Shown here: positions 62,015 to 64,000 of the stretch, one piece after another
How positions within the stretch are numbered: the first letter of the stretch is position 1
How the letters are laid out: every line of letters begins with the position of its first letter
NCBI RefSeq assembly: GCF_030409635.1
Contig: NZ_JAUFQF010000001.1
Coordinates: 496,001-560,000 of the forward strand
Reading direction: 5' to 3'
Origin: Vibrio agarivorans
GTDB taxonomy: Bacteria; Pseudomonadota; Gammaproteobacteria; Enterobacterales; Vibrionaceae
DNA length: 64,000 nt
Position numbers and translations under genes: made by a program
The notes under the pieces: generated by a model
What the model was told of the DNA's origin: nothing
Database searches by the model: none
What the model saw: only the letters and a program-made list of their open reading frames with translations

Positions 62015-63760
62015 TTAGCTTAAGCCAACAATATTGCCATCTTCATCGATGTCTAAATTCATAAACGCAGGCTTATCAGGTAAACCAGGCATTGTCATCA
62101 CGCTGCCACTAAGTGCGTAGATAAAACCAGCGCCCGCGCACAGCTTCAGTTCTCGAATTGGCACATCAAAACCTTTAGGAGCGCCTTTCACTGAGCCATC
62201 AGTTGTGATTGACATTGGTGTTTTAGCGAAACAGACAGCCATATTGTCAAAACCATGCTTCTTCAATGCAGTGAGTTGTTGTTGTGCTTTGTAGCTCATC
62301 ACAATACTGCCGCCATAACCCACTTCTGCAATAGTCGATAGTTTAGACTCTAACGAATCTTCAACCGAGTACAGTGGGGTAAAGCTCGACTCTTTATCAC
62401 ACTGAGCAACGACCTTGTTTGCTAGTTCAACGGCACCGTCACCACCTTTACCGAAGGCTTCACTGATAGCAACTTCAACATCCATTGACAATGCTTCAAT
62501 CATTGTTTTTAGCGTATCTAGTTCTTGTTGTGAGTCTTGCGGGAAGCGGTTGATGGCAACAACAGCAGGGACGCCATACTTGCTCACGTTATTGATGTGC
62601 CATTTCAGGTTCTCAAAGCCCGCTTCTAATGCTTTTTGGTCTGCATCGAACATAGATTCTGGGATCGGCTGACCTGGTTTTAGATCGTATAGTCCCGAGT
62701 TCGCTTTCAAACCACGCAGAGTTGCAACGATAACGGCACAGTCAGGTGCTTGCTTAGAGGCTTGCGCTTTGATGTTACAAGCTTTTTCAAAGCCCATATC
62801 TGAACCAAAACCACCTTCTGTCACCGTGTAATCTGCTAGGTGTGTTGCAACTCGATCGGCAATAATAGAAGAGTTACCGTGAGCGATGTTTGCAAATGGA
62901 CCCGCATGAATTAAGGTAGGCACGCCTTCTAGTGTTTGCATTAACGTTGGTTCAATCGCATCTTTCATGCTAACCGTCATGGCGCCAGCCACATCAAGCT
63001 CTTCAGCCGTTACAGGTTCACCTTCAAGGTTGTACGCGACAACGATGCGGCCGATACGCTTGCGCAGATCTTGTAAGTCTTCGGCAAGTGCAAGAATCGC
63101 CATCAATTCAGAAGCAGCAGAAATATCAAACCCATCTTCGCGCTCGAAGCCGTTAATGGTTTTGTTGTGTTCGTTTTTACCGACAGTGATCATGCGTAGA
63201 GCTCGGTCATTGTGGTCAATCACACGCTTCCAAACGACGTTCTTAGGGTCGATTTTCAGTGCTTTCAAGCCAGTACGTTGCTCAAAGGCATCGTAACCTT
63301 GACGTTGCTCATGGTAGATACGTGCATCAATCGCTGCAGAAGCGAGGTTGTGTGCCGCTGTTACCGAGTGAATATCACCTGTCAGGTGCAGGTTTAACTC
63401 TTCCATTGGTGCTACCTGAGAGAAACCACCACCGGCAGCACCGCCTTTGACGCCAAATACTGGCCCCATTGAAGGCTGGCGGATACAAGCTGCTGCGTTC
63501 AGGCCTATCTTTTTTAGACCTTGAGACAAACCAATGGTTGTCACTGTTTTACCTTCACCCAGTGGAGTTGGTGTGATAGCGGTGACGAAGATCAGTTTCC
63601 CTGTTTTATTGCCTTGAGTCCGTTTAAGGCTTGCGAGTGACACTTTAGCTTTGTGTTTACCAAGTGATTGGAACTCATCTTCGAGCAATCCAAACTCTTT
63701 AGCAACTTGGTTAATTGACAACAGTTCTGTCTGACGACAAATCTCAATATCTGGCAGCAT
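62015..63760 (-). CDS. fhs: Formate-tetrahydrofolate ligase
   Basis: A 581-aa ATP-dependent enzyme that makes 10-formyl-tetrahydrofolate from formate. The start [22 protein letters not shown] (63760) is family-like; 38 further residues are open upstream but not conserved. The P-loop [21 protein letters not shown] is present, with [40 protein letters not shown] and [10 protein letters not shown] as conserved blocks. AAGAG lies upstream of the ATG on the reverse strand. It feeds one-carbon units to purine and N-formylmethionine synthesis and links formate metabolism to folate. The gene is flanked by terminators on both sides. Confidence 0.95.
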   Translation of the reverse strand: MLPDIEICRQTELLSINQVAKEFGLLEDEFQSLGKHKAKVSLASLKRTQGNKTGKLIFVTAITPTPLGEGKTVTTIGLSQGLKKIGLNAAACIRQPSMGPVFGVKGGAAGGGFSQVAPMEELNLHLTGDIHSVTAAHNLASAAIDARIYHEQRQGYDAFEQRTGLKALKIDPKNVVWKRVIDHNDRALRMITVGKNEHNKTINGFEREDGFDISAASELMAILALAEDLQDLRKRIGRIVVAYNLEGEPVTAEELDVAGAMTVSMKDAIEPTLMQTLEGVPTLIHAGPFANIAHGNSSIIADRVATHLADYTVTEGGFGSDMGFEKACNIKAQASKQAPDCAVIVATLRGLKANSGLYDLKPGQPIPESMFDADQKALEAGFENLKWHINNVSKYGVPAVVAINRFPQDSQQELDTLKTMIEALSMDVEVAISEAFGKGGDGAVELANKVVAQCDKESSFTPLYSVEDSLESKLSTIAEVGYGGSIVMSYKAQQQLTALKKHGFDNMAVCFAKTPMSITTDGSVKGAPKGFDVPIRELKLCAGAGFIYALSGSVMTMPGLPDKPAFMNLDIDEDGNIVGLS

Positions 63761-63864
63761 AATATCTCTTTTACTAGCGATTTTGACCAAGGAAAACGTT
63801 TGCGTGAGCATAATACGAGGATTTTTCGTGATGTAAAGCAAATCATTGTTGGTTATTTGTAAAC

Positions 63865-63887
63865 AAAAACGCACCCATAAGGGTGCG
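63865..63887 (-). terminator. Reverse-strand terminator of the right-edge gene
   Basis: CGCACCC (63870-63876) pairs with GGGTGCG (63881-63887) around a 4-nt loop. On the reverse strand the stem is followed by five T residues (63869-63865). It separates the right-edge gene from fhs. Confidence 0.85.
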
Positions 63888-63915
63888 CTGTTGAATCATT
63901 AATCAATAAGAAAAA

Positions 63916-63999
63916 CTAAGCAATCGCTTGCTCGAGGATTTCTTTACTGGTTTCTAGTGAGATTGCTTGGTTTTCACCGAGAGCCACCATGCCGTGATG
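63916..63999 (-). CDS. C-terminal end of a gene cut by the window edge
   Basis: A reverse-strand frame is open from the window edge to a stop at 63918-63916. It gives 27 residues: HHGMVALGENQ, then an amphipathic helix-like AISLETSKEILEQAIA. A terminator lies just downstream, which supports a real gene end. HHGMVALG resembles NHGM-type metal-site motifs, but so little is visible that no family is assigned. Confidence 0.6.
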   Translation of the reverse strand, partial: HHGMVALGENQAISLETSKEILEQAIA

Positions 64000-64000
64000 C

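Overview
The window looks like part of the second chromosome of a Vibrio or close relative (Vibrionaceae). This rests on protein identities (a VcINDY-type dicarboxylate carrier with SNT motifs at residues 150-152 and 377-379, a CueR with Cys112/Cys120, yejABEF, a secreted MsrA-MsrB fusion, a transaldolase/transketolase pair next to a SorC regulator, a TrmY-like methyltransferase) and on memory that several of these lie on chromosome II of Vibrio cholerae. No database search was possible. No rRNA, tRNA, CRISPR array or insertion sequence was seen.

Layout. 1-1725: a packed string of very small unknown genes, phage- or plasmid-like, with the hexamer AACCAA upstream of most of them. It contains two overlapping 27-codon genes and ends in a 60-aa helix-turn-helix-like protein behind a perfect inverted repeat. 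1913-7969: the yejABEF peptide importer plus an S4-domain protein, closed by a strong terminator. 8087-9989: cueR (reverse) and an ackA without pta. 10297-11594: a membrane-anchored M23 peptidase overlapping a bactofilin by 91 nt.

11779-29139: a giant surface-adhesin operon. A 3685-residue type I secreted adhesin is followed by its ABC exporter, membrane-fusion protein, TolC-like channel, an OmpA-type lipoprotein and a PstS-like periplasmic protein. The last five overlap or nearly abut, so they probably form one transcript.

29407-37510: individually controlled metabolic and transport genes: an Old Yellow Enzyme, the INDY carrier, an EmrD-like MFS pump, a MATE pump, a divergent AraC regulator and an exported sulfatase. 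37693-46444: an apparent operon of an eight-CXXCH cytochrome with a TPR tail, a MoxR ATPase, a DUF58 protein, a DUF4381 protein, two VWA membrane proteins (BatA, BatB/C) and BatD. This is an envelope-located chaperone-like system tied to a multiheme cytochrome.

46512-51760: transaldolase and transketolase (reverse) with a hairpin terminator between them, a divergent SorC regulator whose stop codon runs into a 12-bp tandem repeat, and a TrmY-like gene. 51917-55957: a molybdenum-cofactor cluster (moeA, moeB, an unknown 98-aa membrane protein, a 3-mercaptopyruvate sulfurtransferase) diverging from folE. 56066-63760: dbpA, a COG2509 flavoprotein, a 7Fe ferredoxin, a SpoU methyltransferase, msrAB and fhs, most separated by clear intrinsic terminators. 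The right edge cuts a reverse-strand gene.

The most interesting parts are the adhesin operon (PstS-like and OmpA-like partners, recent internal duplication, unusual cysteine cluster), the cytochrome-MoxR-Bat operon, the AACCAA-marked small-gene island, and the tandem array at the end of the SorC gene.
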